Below are positions 1 to 9,454 of a DNA stretch of 64,000 bases, one piece after another. The position numbers and the translations under genes were made by a program. Source of the DNA: Methylophaga sp. OBS4 (lineage in GTDB: Bacteria; Pseudomonadota; Gammaproteobacteria; Nitrosococcales; Methylophagaceae); assembly GCF_026319305.1 (NCBI RefSeq), contig NZ_JAPDMV010000010.1:1-64000 (forward strand), read 5' to 3'. Below the pieces are notes generated by a model. The model did no database searches, was not told the origin of the DNA, and saw nothing but the letters and a program-made list of their open reading frames with translations. Numbering within the stretch: position 1 is the first letter of the stretch; the number at the start of each line of letters is the position of its first letter.

Positions 1-207
1 ATGTTAAGGTGTGGGTTTGTCAGCCATGTTGAGATTGATCTGCAGTGTTCACACGCATTAGAAAATTATTTCGTCGACGAACTTGACACAAACAATACGA
101 CACTTATTCTGTCTGGCGTGGACAGTACTGAACTGGATGGGGTAGCCAGATCATTCCCGGCGAAACTCTTCAAAGGTTCGGTTTATTCGAGGAAAAGGTT
201 TTACTGA
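1..207 (+). CDS. C-terminal end of an unidentified protein (cut by window edge)
   Basis: An open frame runs from the first base to a TGA at 205-207, giving at least 68 residues. The ATG at base 1 is probably internal, because no upstream sequence is available to judge it. The stretch LILSGVD followed by AKLFKG faintly resembles the last strand and lysine loop of a response-regulator receiver domain, which would fit the signalling genes that follow, but this is a weak likeness. Its stop overlaps the stop of the convergent response-regulator gene by a few bases. Function not recognised. Confidence 0.4.
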   Translation: MLRCGFVSHVEIDLQCSHALENYFVDELDTNNTTLILSGVDSTELDGVARSFPAKLFKGSVYSRKRFY

Positions 208-881
208 TTAATTAGTTCACATGAGCTGACAAAGTAATAGTTGCCACTCCGATCCGCTTTCAGAGGCAATTCCCTGCCGGTCTGCTCCTTAATGCGCTTT
301 TTCATCCTGCTGATAAAGGTATCCAAACGCCTGTTGTCATATTCAATCCAGCGATACCCTTGGTGCTCTACAAACCGGCGCTTGGAGAGCAAATTTCTTT
401 CACTATTAAACAACAATTCAAGAAAAGCAGTTTCTCTCTCCGTCAGTTCAGCTTTGTGAGCCTCCGGCGTGAGCAGGAACCGACCATGGCTATTGAGTTG
501 CCACATAGGAGGACTATGATGTTCCCCGCTAAAACGCCGGGAAAGTGAATACAAGATGGCGGTAAGTTCGGAAGGACTGAATGGCTTGCCCAGATAGATA
601 TCTGCGCCTTCAATATAGCCGCGTACTTTGTCTTCGGTAGAGTCTCTTACGGTCAGAATGATAATGCCGATATCGTAATTGTCATCTCTGAGTTTCTTGG
701 CAAAATCATAGCCGCTCCCATCCGGCAGATTGATGTCCACGATGGCGATGTCTGCCTGGCCAACCAGCTGACTGGCCTGATTGATCGTTTCTGACCTGAT
801 TGGCATAAACCCCATCTTTTCAACGACTCTTTCAACCAGCTGGCTAACACCTTCATCATCGTCGAGTATCAATACTTTCAT
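201..881 (-). CDS. OmpR/PhoB-family response regulator
   Basis: 226 residues. An N-terminal receiver domain (about 1-115) shows the acidic pocket LILDDDEG, the phospho-acceptor Asp in IVDINLPDGSG and the conserved Lys in LGKPF. The C-terminal half (about 130-222) looks like a winged-helix DNA-binding domain of the OmpR type (TERETAFLELL at the start of the fold, recognition region around RRLDTFISRMKKRI). The start has a GGAGAT ribosome site. It is transcribed away from the large hybrid kinase at 1205, with about 320 bp between them. The partner kinase cannot be assigned from sequence; the neighbouring kinase is a candidate by position only. Three TGTAA direct repeats upstream could be its own binding site. 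Confidence 0.88.
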   Translation of the reverse strand: MKVLILDDDEGVSQLVERVVEKMGFMPIRSETINQASQLVGQADIAIVDINLPDGSGYDFAKKLRDDNYDIGIIILTVRDSTEDKVRGYIEGADIYLGKPFSPSELTAILYSLSRRFSGEHHSPPMWQLNSHGRFLLTPEAHKAELTERETAFLELLFNSERNLLSKRRFVEHQGYRWIEYDNRRLDTFISRMKKRIKEQTGRELPLKADRSGNYYFVSSCELINQ

Positions 882-1204
882 TTATATCTCCGAAAAAACG
901 TGATTCTACTTAATGCAATAGTGTCCCCCAACCTTTGTAAGGATATGTAAGTTTGTAACAAGGTGAATGGAGATAAGATCCCAAGCATTAGCAGTTTAAA
1001 CAATCTTAGCGCATTGCAAAGCGGGCTATACTGAACATACCATACCGCTGCTCCCTGATTGTTTTTTCAAAACATCACTTATTCTCGCTCAATCATCTAT
1101 TATGTTGTCCGGCTCATTTTCATCACATGATCACAATCTATTGAATTTTCAAATTATCCAAGTGAGAACTAATTCCACGAACCTCAAGACGGAGTTATGA
1201 ATCA
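882..1204. promoter_or_regulatory. Divergent intergenic region with TGTAA direct repeats
   Basis: This 320-bp gap separates the response regulator (leftward) from the hybrid kinase (rightward). It contains three TGTAA repeats at 936-940, 946-950 and 954-958, spaced about one helical turn. OmpR-family regulators often bind such direct repeats, so autoregulation is plausible. A GGAG at about 1191 serves the kinase start at 1205. No convincing -35/-10 pair or RNA gene was recognised. Confidence 0.4.
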
Positions 1205-4200
1205 ATGCACTGGAAGCTAAATCTAGTTTCAGATGAGTTCTATATCACAGAAGAACTTCTCAGTGCCCTCGGCTGGGAATTTGAGCCGGTCAATCTCGAT
1301 TTTAAGCAGTTTATGAACCTGATCGCTGTCAAGGATCGTGATAGGGTTCAGCACGCACTCCAAAACGTCGCAACGGGCAACAAGCCTGCTATCATAGAAT
1401 ACACTGTCATCCTGCCTGATCACGAAAAAAGAGTAATCAGGCAGACCATCAGCCCACTCGTCAATCAAATAGGGCTGGTAACCGCTTTGACAGGAACATT
1501 AGTCGACATATCCGAATTATGGAAGACCAGAAAGCAAACAGAGAACCTCTCCAATTTCTTCAATGAAGCAAAGCTGATTACCCATATCGGCAGTTGGGAA
1601 ACGGATTTGGCTGAAAACAGACTTTATTGGTCTGATGAAACTTGCCGCATGCTTGGTGTCCTGCCCAGCCAGTTTTCTGAAAAATTGGACGAGTTTTATC
1701 AGTTAGTTCTACCGGATGACCGGAACAAGATTTTTAAACAGTATCAAAACGGTACCGCTGATAATGAACTGTTTGAACTTGAATACCGGATTCGGCGTGC
1801 CGACAATCAAGAAATACGATGGTTATATGAACGAGGCAGAAATATTTCTGGTAACGGACATTCAGCTCAGCACAGGCTGGGTATTGTTATGGATGTGACA
1901 GCGCGTAAAAAAATGGAGGCCCTGGTTCAACTGGAAAATATCGTCTTTCAGGAGTTACTCTCGCAGAGCCCTCTGGATGACGTCATCAACGCCATTGCAA
2001 ACGGCATCAAAGAAGTCATCTACGATGTTGCAACCAGTATTCACCTCATTGATCGCGCCCATGACAAAGTTGAAGCTTTCTATGCGCCGAGCATACCCGC
2101 CGAACTCAGCGATCTCATCAAGTCTATTTCAATATCAGATCTGCTCGGCCATACCAATCCCGGCCCCCCAAACGCACCGACGGTAATCATTCGAGATATG
2201 CCCACAGACCCTGTATGGGCTGACTTATATCAAGGCAGGCATGACTGGCCATACCGGCAAAGCCACTCCTTCCCGATTATGACCGCACAACAAGAACTCA
2301 TAGCCGTTCTGACAATCTATTATCCGAACAGCAGCTCCCCTTCACCTGAAGAAGAAAACATTATCAGGCGAATTTGCCATCTCTACACCATCACAATCGA
2401 AAAACATCACAACCATCAAGCCCTCATGTCCAGTGAGGGCCGATTCCGGCACATATTCAATGATTCTGCGACTGGCATCGCGATCACAGATCTGGACGGC
2501 AAGCATCTGGAATTCAACCATGCCTACCGCCAACTGCTCGGTTACACCGAGTCTGAACTGAAACAAAAGGACATAAAGTCGCTCACCCATCCAGCAGACT
2601 GGAAAAAAAACCAATCTCTGCTGAAAACGGTTATTGCCGGTGAACGTGACAGTTTCATAATTGAAAAAAGATTCATCGGCAATCATAAAAAAATCGTCTG
2701 GGTGCGGATGAGCGTCACCGCCCAGAAAAACTCCCAGGGCAAACCCATCAGGTTAATTGGAATCTGTGAAAACATCAGCGAACGTATCCGGGCAGAAAAA
2801 AAGCACGCTGAAGCGCAGGAAGTGATTGCTCATCTTTTCACCAATCTGCCTGGTATAGCCTACAGAGGTATAGCGGACAAACACTGGACAATGCTGTTTT
2901 TAAGTCAAGCAGTCAAAGAGGTGACCGGCTATGATGCACAAGACCTGATTCATAACAGCGTTATAAGCTTTGCAGAGTTAATTCATCAGGACGACCAGTC
3001 CCGGATAAAAAGTGAAATAAACCAGGCTGTTAAGGAAAACCGGAGCTTCCAGGTTGAATACAGAATAATTCATGCAGATGGCTCCATAAGATGGGTCTGT
3101 GAACAGGGAAAAGCTCTCAGCCATAAATCAGGTGATGGGCACATCCTGCTGGATGGTTATATGACCGACATTACGGCCCAAAAAGCCGCTGAACAAACCA
3201 TTGAAGAAAATGAAGAACGGTTTGAGCTTTTACTCAAGGCATCCAGTGATGCTATCTGGGATTGGAATTTAACCACTAACACCGTCTGGCGCAGCAACGG
3301 CTTTGAATCATTATTCGGCTACAAAGCAAATGAACTCCAGCCCTCCTTATCGCAATGGAAGGAGTTAATGCATCCTGAGGATAGAAAAAAGATTAGCGAC
3401 GACATCGAAGCTTTTATTGCCTCCACTGAAACCAAATGGTCTGTCTCATATCGTTACCTGCGTAAAGATGGTGGTTATGCCCATGTTTTAGACCGTGCCT
3501 ATCTGATACGGGATGCCGGCAATAACGCTGTCCGGATGGTCGGCGGTATGACGGATGTGACCGAACGCATGGTCCTGGAGGAAAAGTTACTTCAATCTCA
3601 GCGACTTGAGTCTATCGGTCAGCTTACGGGCGGTGTCGCCCATGACTTCAACAATATCCTCACCGTCATGCTTGGCAATGCCGAAATGATCATTGAAGAA
3701 ACGACCAGCGGCGATCAGGTAAATGAAATGGCACAGATGATTGTCGAAGCAGCCAGAAGAGGGGCTGAACTGACTCAAAGTCTGCTCTCATTTGCCCGCA
3801 AGCAATCACTGAAACCGCAGAAGGTCGACATCAATACACTGATCAGAAATATGAAACCATTGCTGCTGCGGACTATCGGCGAGCCGATTCATTTCGAACA
3901 TGATCTGAATCCCGAACTCTCGTTTGCCAAAGTCGATCCGGGACAGCTTGAAAATGCCCTTCTCAATCTGCTGCTTAATGCCAGAGATGCAATGAAAAAT
4001 GGCGGTGTACTCAAGATATCAACTCAAAACACCACCTTAGGCAAGGATTTTGCCGTAAATCGGGATGTCGTTTATGGTAAGTACATCATGCTCAGTGTTT
4101 GCGACAATGGTGCGGGGATCTCGGCAGACAATCTGCGGTGGGTTTTTGAACCCTTCTTCACCACTAAACCCAAAGGCAAAGGCACCGGCCTGGGCCTGGC

Positions 4201-4714
4201 CATGGTATATGGCTTTGTCAAACAATCAGGTGGCCACATCGAAATCAACTCTACTCCCGGCCAAGGCACTCGTGTAGATATTTATCTGCCAAGCTTCAAA
4301 GGCAACCACCATAAAAATAAAAAGCTGGTCGATGATGCAATCGCTATGCAAGGACGTGAAACTATTCTGCTTGTCGAGGATGACGATTTGGTCAGACGTT
4401 ATGCTCGCCAACAGTTGACCAAACTGGGGTATATCGTGGTTGAAACCGATAATGCCAAAGATGCACTCAAACTGCTCGAAACGCACCATCCTGACTTGTT
4501 ATTCACTGATATTATTCTGCCCGGGGGAATGAATGGTATCGAACTTGCTGAGGAGGCAAAAAAAACAGCTGATGACTTGAAAGTTTTATTCACCTCCGGT
4601 TACACCGATAACGCTGTCGTTGAAAAATACCGGAAAAAGTCCGGCTTTCAACTGCTGGCCAAGCCCTACAAGCGTCAAAAGCTGGCCGCCGCGGTGAGAC
4701 AGGTACTGGATTAA
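1205..4714 (+). CDS. Multi-PAS/GAF hybrid sensor histidine kinase with C-terminal receiver
   Basis: 1169 residues with no obvious membrane segment, so probably a cytoplasmic sensor. Domain order by eye: PAS-like segments at about 15-100 and 110-225, a GAF-like segment at about 240-400, PAS at about 405-525, 535-665 and 670-795, a HisKA dimerisation domain with the phospho-accepting His (GGVAHDFNNIL, about residue 811), and an HATPase domain (NALLNLLLNARDAM, then a G-rich GKGTGLGL). A receiver domain follows (ILLVEDDDLV, acceptor Asp in LLFTDIILPGG, Lys in LAKPYKR). The receiver suggests a phosphorelay or self-regulation. A REC-EAL protein starts 6 bp downstream, so the pair probably controls cyclic-di-GMP turnover. 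The signal sensed is unknown. Confidence 0.9.
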   Translation: MHWKLNLVSDEFYITEELLSALGWEFEPVNLDFKQFMNLIAVKDRDRVQHALQNVATGNKPAIIEYTVILPDHEKRVIRQTISPLVNQIGLVTALTGTLVDISELWKTRKQTENLSNFFNEAKLITHIGSWETDLAENRLYWSDETCRMLGVLPSQFSEKLDEFYQLVLPDDRNKIFKQYQNGTADNELFELEYRIRRADNQEIRWLYERGRNISGNGHSAQHRLGIVMDVTARKKMEALVQLENIVFQELLSQSPLDDVINAIANGIKEVIYDVATSIHLIDRAHDKVEAFYAPSIPAELSDLIKSISISDLLGHTNPGPPNAPTVIIRDMPTDPVWADLYQGRHDWPYRQSHSFPIMTAQQELIAVLTIYYPNSSSPSPEEENIIRRICHLYTITIEKHHNHQALMSSEGRFRHIFNDSATGIAITDLDGKHLEFNHAYRQLLGYTESELKQKDIKSLTHPADWKKNQSLLKTVIAGERDSFIIEKRFIGNHKKIVWVRMSVTAQKNSQGKPIRLIGICENISERIRAEKKHAEAQEVIAHLFTNLPGIAYRGIADKHWTMLFLSQAVKEVTGYDAQDLIHNSVISFAELIHQDDQSRIKSEINQAVKENRSFQVEYRIIHADGSIRWVCEQGKALSHKSGDGHILLDGYMTDITAQKAAEQTIEENEERFELLLKASSDAIWDWNLTTNTVWRSNGFESLFGYKANELQPSLSQWKELMHPEDRKKISDDIEAFIASTETKWSVSYRYLRKDGGYAHVLDRAYLIRDAGNNAVRMVGGMTDVTERMVLEEKLLQSQRLESIGQLTGGVAHDFNNILTVMLGNAEMIIEETTSGDQVNEMAQMIVEAARRGAELTQSLLSFARKQSLKPQKVDINTLIRNMKPLLLRTIGEPIHFEHDLNPELSFAKVDPGQLENALLNLLLNARDAMKNGGVLKISTQNTTLGKDFAVNRDVVYGKYIMLSVCDNGAGISADNLRWVFEPFFTTKPKGKGTGLGLAMVYGFVKQSGGHIEINSTPGQGTRVDIYLPSFKGNHHKNKKLVDDAIAMQGRETILLVEDDDLVRRYARQQLTKLGYIVVETDNAKDALKLLETHHPDLLFTDIILPGGMNGIELAEEAKKTADDLKVLFTSGYTDNAVVEKYRKKSGFQLLAKPYKRQKLAAAVRQVLD

Positions 4715-4720
4715 TCGATC

Positions 4721-5968
4721 ATGATGAACACAACGCACCCGATAGACACTAACCGGCTGCTCATTCTCGAAGATGACATCAATGTAGCCAAGCTTATATC
4801 GAATATTGCAATAAGAGCAGGTTATGATACTCACATCACCACGACGCCAGACGAGTTCTGGGCGCGAATGACTGACTGGAAACCGGCCTTTATTGTCATT
4901 GACCTGATCATGCCTGATATGGATGGTGTTGAAGTCCTGTCCAGGTTATCAATGCGTAACTGCAAATCCAGAATCATTATTACCAGTGGTGTCGGAAGCC
5001 GTATTCTCAGCGCCGCGCAACGCAGTGCACTTGAGCAGGGGTTGGATGTTGCAGGTGTACTGCCCAAACCCTTTGCAACATTACAACTCAAATGCCTGCT
5101 CTATGCCGACAAACAAGCAGACTTAGCTAAAAATTTACTCCTGGAAAGCGAACAACGCCCGCCTGTCACGTTCCATTCTCTCGCAGAAGCGATTGAAAAA
5201 AAACAGCTCATTGCTTTTTTCCAACCCAAGATCGACTGTGACTCCGGAAAGTTAGCCGGCTTTGAAGTTCTGGCCAGGTGGACACACCCGGAAGAAGGGC
5301 TCATTTATCCGGATGAGTTCATCAGCATTGCCGAGCAACTGAATCTGATACAGCCTTTGACTTATCATGTTATTGAAACATCGTTCACCGATTTCACTCG
5401 TTATCTAGATATCGCAAGGCGCACCGATCCAAAGCTGGCAGAGACTATCACTATTTCTATAAACATCTCTGCCAAAGCACTCGATGACCAGGCATTCGCG
5501 ACTAACATACTATCTTTGTGCACAAAACATAACATCCCTACCCGACAAGTCGTGCTGGAATTAACCGAAAGCAGCGCAATGAACGACCCGATCACATCCC
5601 TCAAGATGCTGACCCGATTGCGGATGCAAGGCTTTCAGTTAGCTATTGACGATTTCGGGATCGGCTATTCTTCGGTAGTGCAGCTGATCAGGCTGCCTTT
5701 TTCGGAAATCAAGATCGATAAGTCCTTTGTCATGACAGCAAAGACTGATAAAGAATCGTTGTCGGTTATCAAGTTTATTATTGATCTGGGTAACGATCTG
5801 GGCTTACAAATCACTGCGGAAGGCGTCGAAGACGAAGAAACGCTGATTATTTTGAAATCATTAGGTTGTAATCAGGCCCAAGGTTATTTTATTTCTTACC
5901 CAATGCCAGCTGATGAATTACTGAAAACCGCTGAAGCGTTGACATGCACTAACTCAACACTGATCTGA
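4721..5968 (+). CDS. Response regulator with EAL cyclic-di-GMP phosphodiesterase domain
   Basis: 415 residues. The receiver domain (about 10-130) has LILEDDINV, the acceptor Asp in FIVIDLIMPDMDG and the Lys in VLPKPF. The EAL domain (about 155-405) carries the catalytic signature as EVLAR, plus SINIS, ELTESS, IDDFGIGYSS, KIDKSF and AEGVE. The metal and catalytic residues of active phosphodiesterases therefore appear intact and it should hydrolyse cyclic-di-GMP. It lies 6 bp after the hybrid kinase, which is likely to phosphorylate it. Confidence 0.9.
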   Translation: MMNTTHPIDTNRLLILEDDINVAKLISNIAIRAGYDTHITTTPDEFWARMTDWKPAFIVIDLIMPDMDGVEVLSRLSMRNCKSRIIITSGVGSRILSAAQRSALEQGLDVAGVLPKPFATLQLKCLLYADKQADLAKNLLLESEQRPPVTFHSLAEAIEKKQLIAFFQPKIDCDSGKLAGFEVLARWTHPEEGLIYPDEFISIAEQLNLIQPLTYHVIETSFTDFTRYLDIARRTDPKLAETITISINISAKALDDQAFATNILSLCTKHNIPTRQVVLELTESSAMNDPITSLKMLTRLRMQGFQLAIDDFGIGYSSVVQLIRLPFSEIKIDKSFVMTAKTDKESLSVIKFIIDLGNDLGLQITAEGVEDEETLIILKSLGCNQAQGYFISYPMPADELLKTAEALTCTNSTLI

Positions 5969-6170
5969 CTGTTAGCGTTTCTCAGAATAAAACAGCTCGC
6001 GAATTAAGGCTTCGTACTGAAACAGCCAAGACCAGCAACATCCCCTGGTCAGGTATTAGAAAAAATAATAATCCGGCACTTGTTGACACAGTCCGCTATC
6101 AAATACACGCTGAAAGTCAGCATACGAAGGCTACGCTGTTTGCACAGTTGAACACCTGATAAGAGTATCC
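5969..6170. other. Intergenic region before the broken channel gene
   Basis: A 200-bp gap after the REC-EAL gene. No strong terminator hairpin or promoter was recognised. A segment near 5988-6023 loosely resembles one at 10806-10841 (AGAATAAA, then CTCG, then GAAACA and CC), but the match is gapped and weak. Confidence 0.3.
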
Positions 6171-7175
6171 ATGAAAAAACTTTTTGCCATACCGCTTATT
6201 TTTGTCAGCGTACAAGTCTGGGCCGACCATCCCGCCGTTGCCTTTGGCAATGAAGGAGCGGGACCTATCAGTACAATTAGCGCCACCACTATGCCTCATG
6301 GCAGTTGGAGCGTCGGCATCAGAACTGAGATCATCGAAAATGATGCTTTCAGTCACCAAAAACTGGAACGCTTTGCCGAGCAAGGCCTTGAAGGTGTGCA
6401 TAATATCGATCGCATTCGTAACACCTCATTCTCAGCCGCATATGGCGTTACGGACGATCTGACCTTAAGCGCCAGACTGCCCTATATCGAACGCGACAAT
6501 ATCCGTGAAAGTGAAATTGAAGATGGTGAAGCAGAAGCCCACGAACACGGTGATTCATCAGGATGGGGCGATGTGTTGCTGTTTGGACAATACCGCCTGT
6601 TTGGACAGACTTCACAAGACGCAGCACTGTTATTCGGTATCAAAACACCCACCGGCGAAACATGAAAAAGATGCCAACGGTCAACGTTTCGAAACGGAGT
6701 TTCAACCCGGCTCCGGCTCTTGGGATTACCTGCTCGGGCGGCGTACAGCTATAACCAGGATAAATTCGGTTATCACGCCAATGTGTTAATGAATAAAAAA
6801 ACAGAAGGTACGCAATCCACCGAAATCGGCGACAGCCTGACTTATAACCTGGCGGTGACCTACCGGCTTAATGGACATACACACCATAGCCATGCTGGAA
6901 ATCCCCATACCGACACCAACTGGGATGCAGTGCTTGAGTTCAACGGCGAAACGCGGCGTAAAAATAAAATCGGCTCACACTCGGAGGATAATTCCGGTGG
7001 TACCACTATCCTGCTGGTCCCCGGCTTGAGGGTCTCCGCCGGTGATTTCAGCGGCTTTGTCTCTATCGGCTTGCCGTTCATAGAAAATATGAATGGTAAG
7101 CAAACCGATATCGATATGCGTATCTTGGCCGGTGTTGCGATAGCGCTCTTCCCCCCCTCCCGAGCCTGTAAATAA
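6171..7175 (+). pseudogene. Frame-broken outer-membrane channel/transporter (Phenol_MetA_deg-like)
   Basis: The intact protein would be about 334 residues: a signal peptide (MKKLFAIPLIFVSVQVWA) followed by a beta-rich outer-membrane barrel resembling the 'transporter' family (Phenol_MetA_deg). Frame 6171 stops at TGA 6663-6665 after KTPTGET. The homologous sequence resumes in another frame (HEKDANGQRFETEF, then GSGSWDYLLG), and after about 6733 returns to the first frame (AAYSYNQDKFGYHANVL). One extra A near 6657 and one missing G near 6733 explain both shifts, and together they restore the original frame. Either this is a young pseudogene or there are two base-call errors in short homopolymers. 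Substrate unknown. Confidence 0.7.
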
Positions 7176-7196
7176 CGCGCTGTTTTTTATTGCTTA

Positions 7197-7634
7197 CTAC
7201 TTTTTCTTCTTGCCTTTTTTATCTTTCTTGGCTTTTTTCTTGTTCTTATCTTTCTTTTTATCTTTGTCTTTCTTCTTGTCCTTGCTTTTATCTTTAGCTT
7301 TTTGCTTATCTTTTTTCTTGGTTTTTTCAGGCTTGGGCTTACTTACAATGGTTTTAGCCTCTGCTTCTGGTTGCTCTGGTTGGGCAGTGGCGCTTTCCGG
7401 GAAGCAAGCCAGTTTTAATTGGTGAAAACGCGTAACACAATATTTGACTTGTCCGATAGATAAGCCAGTCTCTAATGCAGCCTGAGCGTGTGTTGCGCCG
7501 GCATGAATGGCGAGTAATGCCGCAGCCCGCTGGCTGTATTTATTATTGCCCGCGGCTATTTGTTTACAGATGGTGACTTCTTTTGGCGCCAGCAATGTCT
7601 TCCTTGCCTGGCTGGTACTTGTCTGTGTTGCCAT
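7197..7634 (-). CDS. Small protein with HTH-like N-terminus and long lysine-rich tail
   Basis: 145 residues. The first about 75 residues look helical and possibly helix-turn-helix-like (IHAGATHAQAALETGLSIG). Residues about 95-145 are almost entirely Lys, Asp and Ala in KKDK/KDKSK repeats. Such histone-H1-like basic tails bind DNA or other polyanions. The start has a ribosome site (AGGGAGAA) 5 bases upstream. The lysine repeat is low-complexity DNA prone to length change. It might be a nucleoid- or RNA-associated protein; no named family was recognised. Confidence 0.65.
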   Translation of the reverse strand: MATQTSTSQARKTLLAPKEVTICKQIAAGNNKYSQRAAALLAIHAGATHAQAALETGLSIGQVKYCVTRFHQLKLACFPESATAQPEQPEAEAKTIVSKPKPEKTKKKDKQKAKDKSKDKKKDKDKKKDKNKKKAKKDKKGKKKK

Positions 7635-7667
7635 TCATTTCTCCCTGAAGATTGAACTGACGTTTGT

Positions 7668-8243
7668 TTATGAAATTTGTACCTGCCGTTCGTCCGCCCC
7701 GGCAGAATTGGCAGGCTCAATATAAATTCTGATATCGGGTTCATTATCCTGTTCCATCACAATGGTAGGTTCCAGCAGCACGCCGATTTTTTTGCTAATT
7801 ATCTCCGTCGACAACTCTTTGCTAATATCAAAGTCGATCAGTGACAGTTTAGCGCTCCGACAGGCCTGAGAAATGATTTTTTGCCGTTCAGTCTGAGCTG
7901 CCGTGCCACTCAGTTGCACTACACAACGTGGCGATGAGTTCAGTTTATCTATCAACACAAAGTCGACACAAACTGATTCGATCTGCTGCTTCGCCTTCAG
8001 AATAACTGCCTGCTTTTGTTTGCCACTGATTTTTATTAAATCAGCAAGCCGTACTTTTGCGTAAATATCATATTCGTTGGATACCGCACTATGCAGTTTG
8101 GTTTTAAAAGCGCGCTCGGCAATATTGAAAAGCGCAGTTTGACGTTCAAACGGGATATTTAATGGATTGGATTTACGTGTCGCTCTGATTAACCACCACA
8201 AAGCCAGTAGTAAAAAAATAAGTGTTAATGCCAAAGTCTGCAT
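7668..8243 (-). CDS. Membrane-anchored DUF2726-like protein
   Basis: 191 residues from the ATG at 8243, chosen for its GAGGAAG ribosome site. One N-terminal membrane helix (LALTLIFLLLALWWLI) is followed by a soluble domain. Features such as RQTALFNIAERAF, YDIYAKVRLADLI and CVDFVLIDK are typical of DUF2726 proteins, which are thought to have a nuclease-like fold. The start overlaps nothing but lies only about 14 bases after the stop of the upstream radical-SAM gene, so they may be co-transcribed. Function unknown. Confidence 0.65.
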   Translation of the reverse strand: MQTLALTLIFLLLALWWLIRATRKSNPLNIPFERQTALFNIAERAFKTKLHSAVSNEYDIYAKVRLADLIKISGKQKQAVILKAKQQIESVCVDFVLIDKLNSSPRCVVQLSGTAAQTERQKIISQACRSAKLSLIDFDISKELSTEIISKKIGVLLEPTIVMEQDNEPDIRIYIEPANSAGADERQVQIS

Positions 8244-8257
8244 GTTCTTCCTCTTAA

Positions 8258-9364
8258 TCAAGCGGTTGCCATATTTACAGGCTGACGTCTTGGCCCCCAG
8301 TTGCCGGGCAGTGGTTCAAAGATACCGACACAAGGCGTGCCACAATTTAAACATCTGCCCTGCTCGTCCAGTTGCCATTCAGATAATTGATACCAGTCTC
8401 GGCCGATAAGTAGCTCGCCACAATGGTGGCACCAGGTACTATCAGCCTGTTTGTCGTGCATATTACCCACGTAGGCGTAATGAATTCCGTTATCCAGTGC
8501 AATTTGTCGCGCTTTTTGTACGGTTGCGCAGGGGGTAGACGGTTTGTCCATCATTTTCCAGTCGGGATGAAACACGGAAAAATGCATCGGCACATCGGGG
8601 CCCAGATGTGCCATTACCCACTGACACATTTCATTAATTTCAGCTTCCGAGTCATTTTCGTCCGGAATAATCAGGTTTGTGATTTCGAACCAGACATCGG
8701 TTTCGTGCTTAAGATATTCCAGCGTTTCCAGCACAGGCTGCAAATGCGAACCGGTTATCTTATGATAAAACTTTTCAGTGAAAGCTTTCAGATCGACATT
8801 GGCGGCATCCATATATCGATAAAATTCTGCGCGGGGCTCAGGACAGACATAACCTGCTGTAACTGCCACGGCTTTGATATCCCGCTCATGACAGGCTTGC
8901 GCTACATCTATCGCGTATTCATGAAAGATAACCGGATCATTATAGGTGAAAGCCACACTGCGACAGCCTAATTGTTCTGCTTTAACTGCTATCTTTTCAG
9001 GTGTTGCTGCAGCCATCAAGGTATCCAGCTCTCGTGATTTGCTGATGTCCCAGTTCTGGCAGAACTTGCAGGCCAGGTTACAACCCGCCGTACCGAATGA
9101 CAGCACAGGCGTACCCGGCAAAAAGTGATTAAGTGGCTTTTTCTCGATCGGGTCAATGACAAAACCACTGGAACGGCCCCAGGTGGTCAGCACAATAGCA
9201 CCATCCCGATTTCCCCGCACAAAACATAGCCCGCGTTGTCCGGGGTGCAATTTACAAAAGCGCGGACAAATATCACATTGCACCCGGCCATCATCAAGTT
9301 TATGCCAGTATTTGGTGGCAACAACCTCACCAAAATCGTTGTGTCCAGGTTGTTTGGGTTTCAT
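8258..9364 (-). CDS. amrS: AmmeMemoRadiSam system radical SAM enzyme
   Basis: 368 residues from the ATG at 9364 (GGAGGTGG ribosome site, 6-base spacing). The radical-SAM Fe-S motif is CNLACKFCQNW. Extra cysteine clusters lie at the N-terminus (CDICPRFC, then GLCFVRGN) and at the C-terminus (WCHHCG, CLNCGTPC), as in this family. It resembles pyruvate-formate-lyase-activating-type enzymes. It is divergent from the genes for the other two partners (MEMO-like and AMMECR1-like), reconstituting the full AmmeMemoRadiSam set. The reaction is not established; a radical-based modification is the usual proposal. Confidence 0.88.
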   Translation of the reverse strand: MKPKQPGHNDFGEVVATKYWHKLDDGRVQCDICPRFCKLHPGQRGLCFVRGNRDGAIVLTTWGRSSGFVIDPIEKKPLNHFLPGTPVLSFGTAGCNLACKFCQNWDISKSRELDTLMAAATPEKIAVKAEQLGCRSVAFTYNDPVIFHEYAIDVAQACHERDIKAVAVTAGYVCPEPRAEFYRYMDAANVDLKAFTEKFYHKITGSHLQPVLETLEYLKHETDVWFEITNLIIPDENDSEAEINEMCQWVMAHLGPDVPMHFSVFHPDWKMMDKPSTPCATVQKARQIALDNGIHYAYVGNMHDKQADSTWCHHCGELLIGRDWYQLSEWQLDEQGRCLNCGTPCVGIFEPLPGNWGPRRQPVNMATA

Positions 9365-9454
9365 TTCAATCCACCTCCAGATAAGGAGATATTGCAATAA
9401 ATATCAGTAAGGATGATACTAATCTAATCTTACGCCGATAAGCGGAGGATTGTC

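Noticed and set aside
7210-7425. Plus-strand ORF rich in Leu, Phe and Ser opposite the lysine-rich gene
   Set aside because: It is the antisense of the KKDK tail; no ribosome site and composition explained by the other strand.
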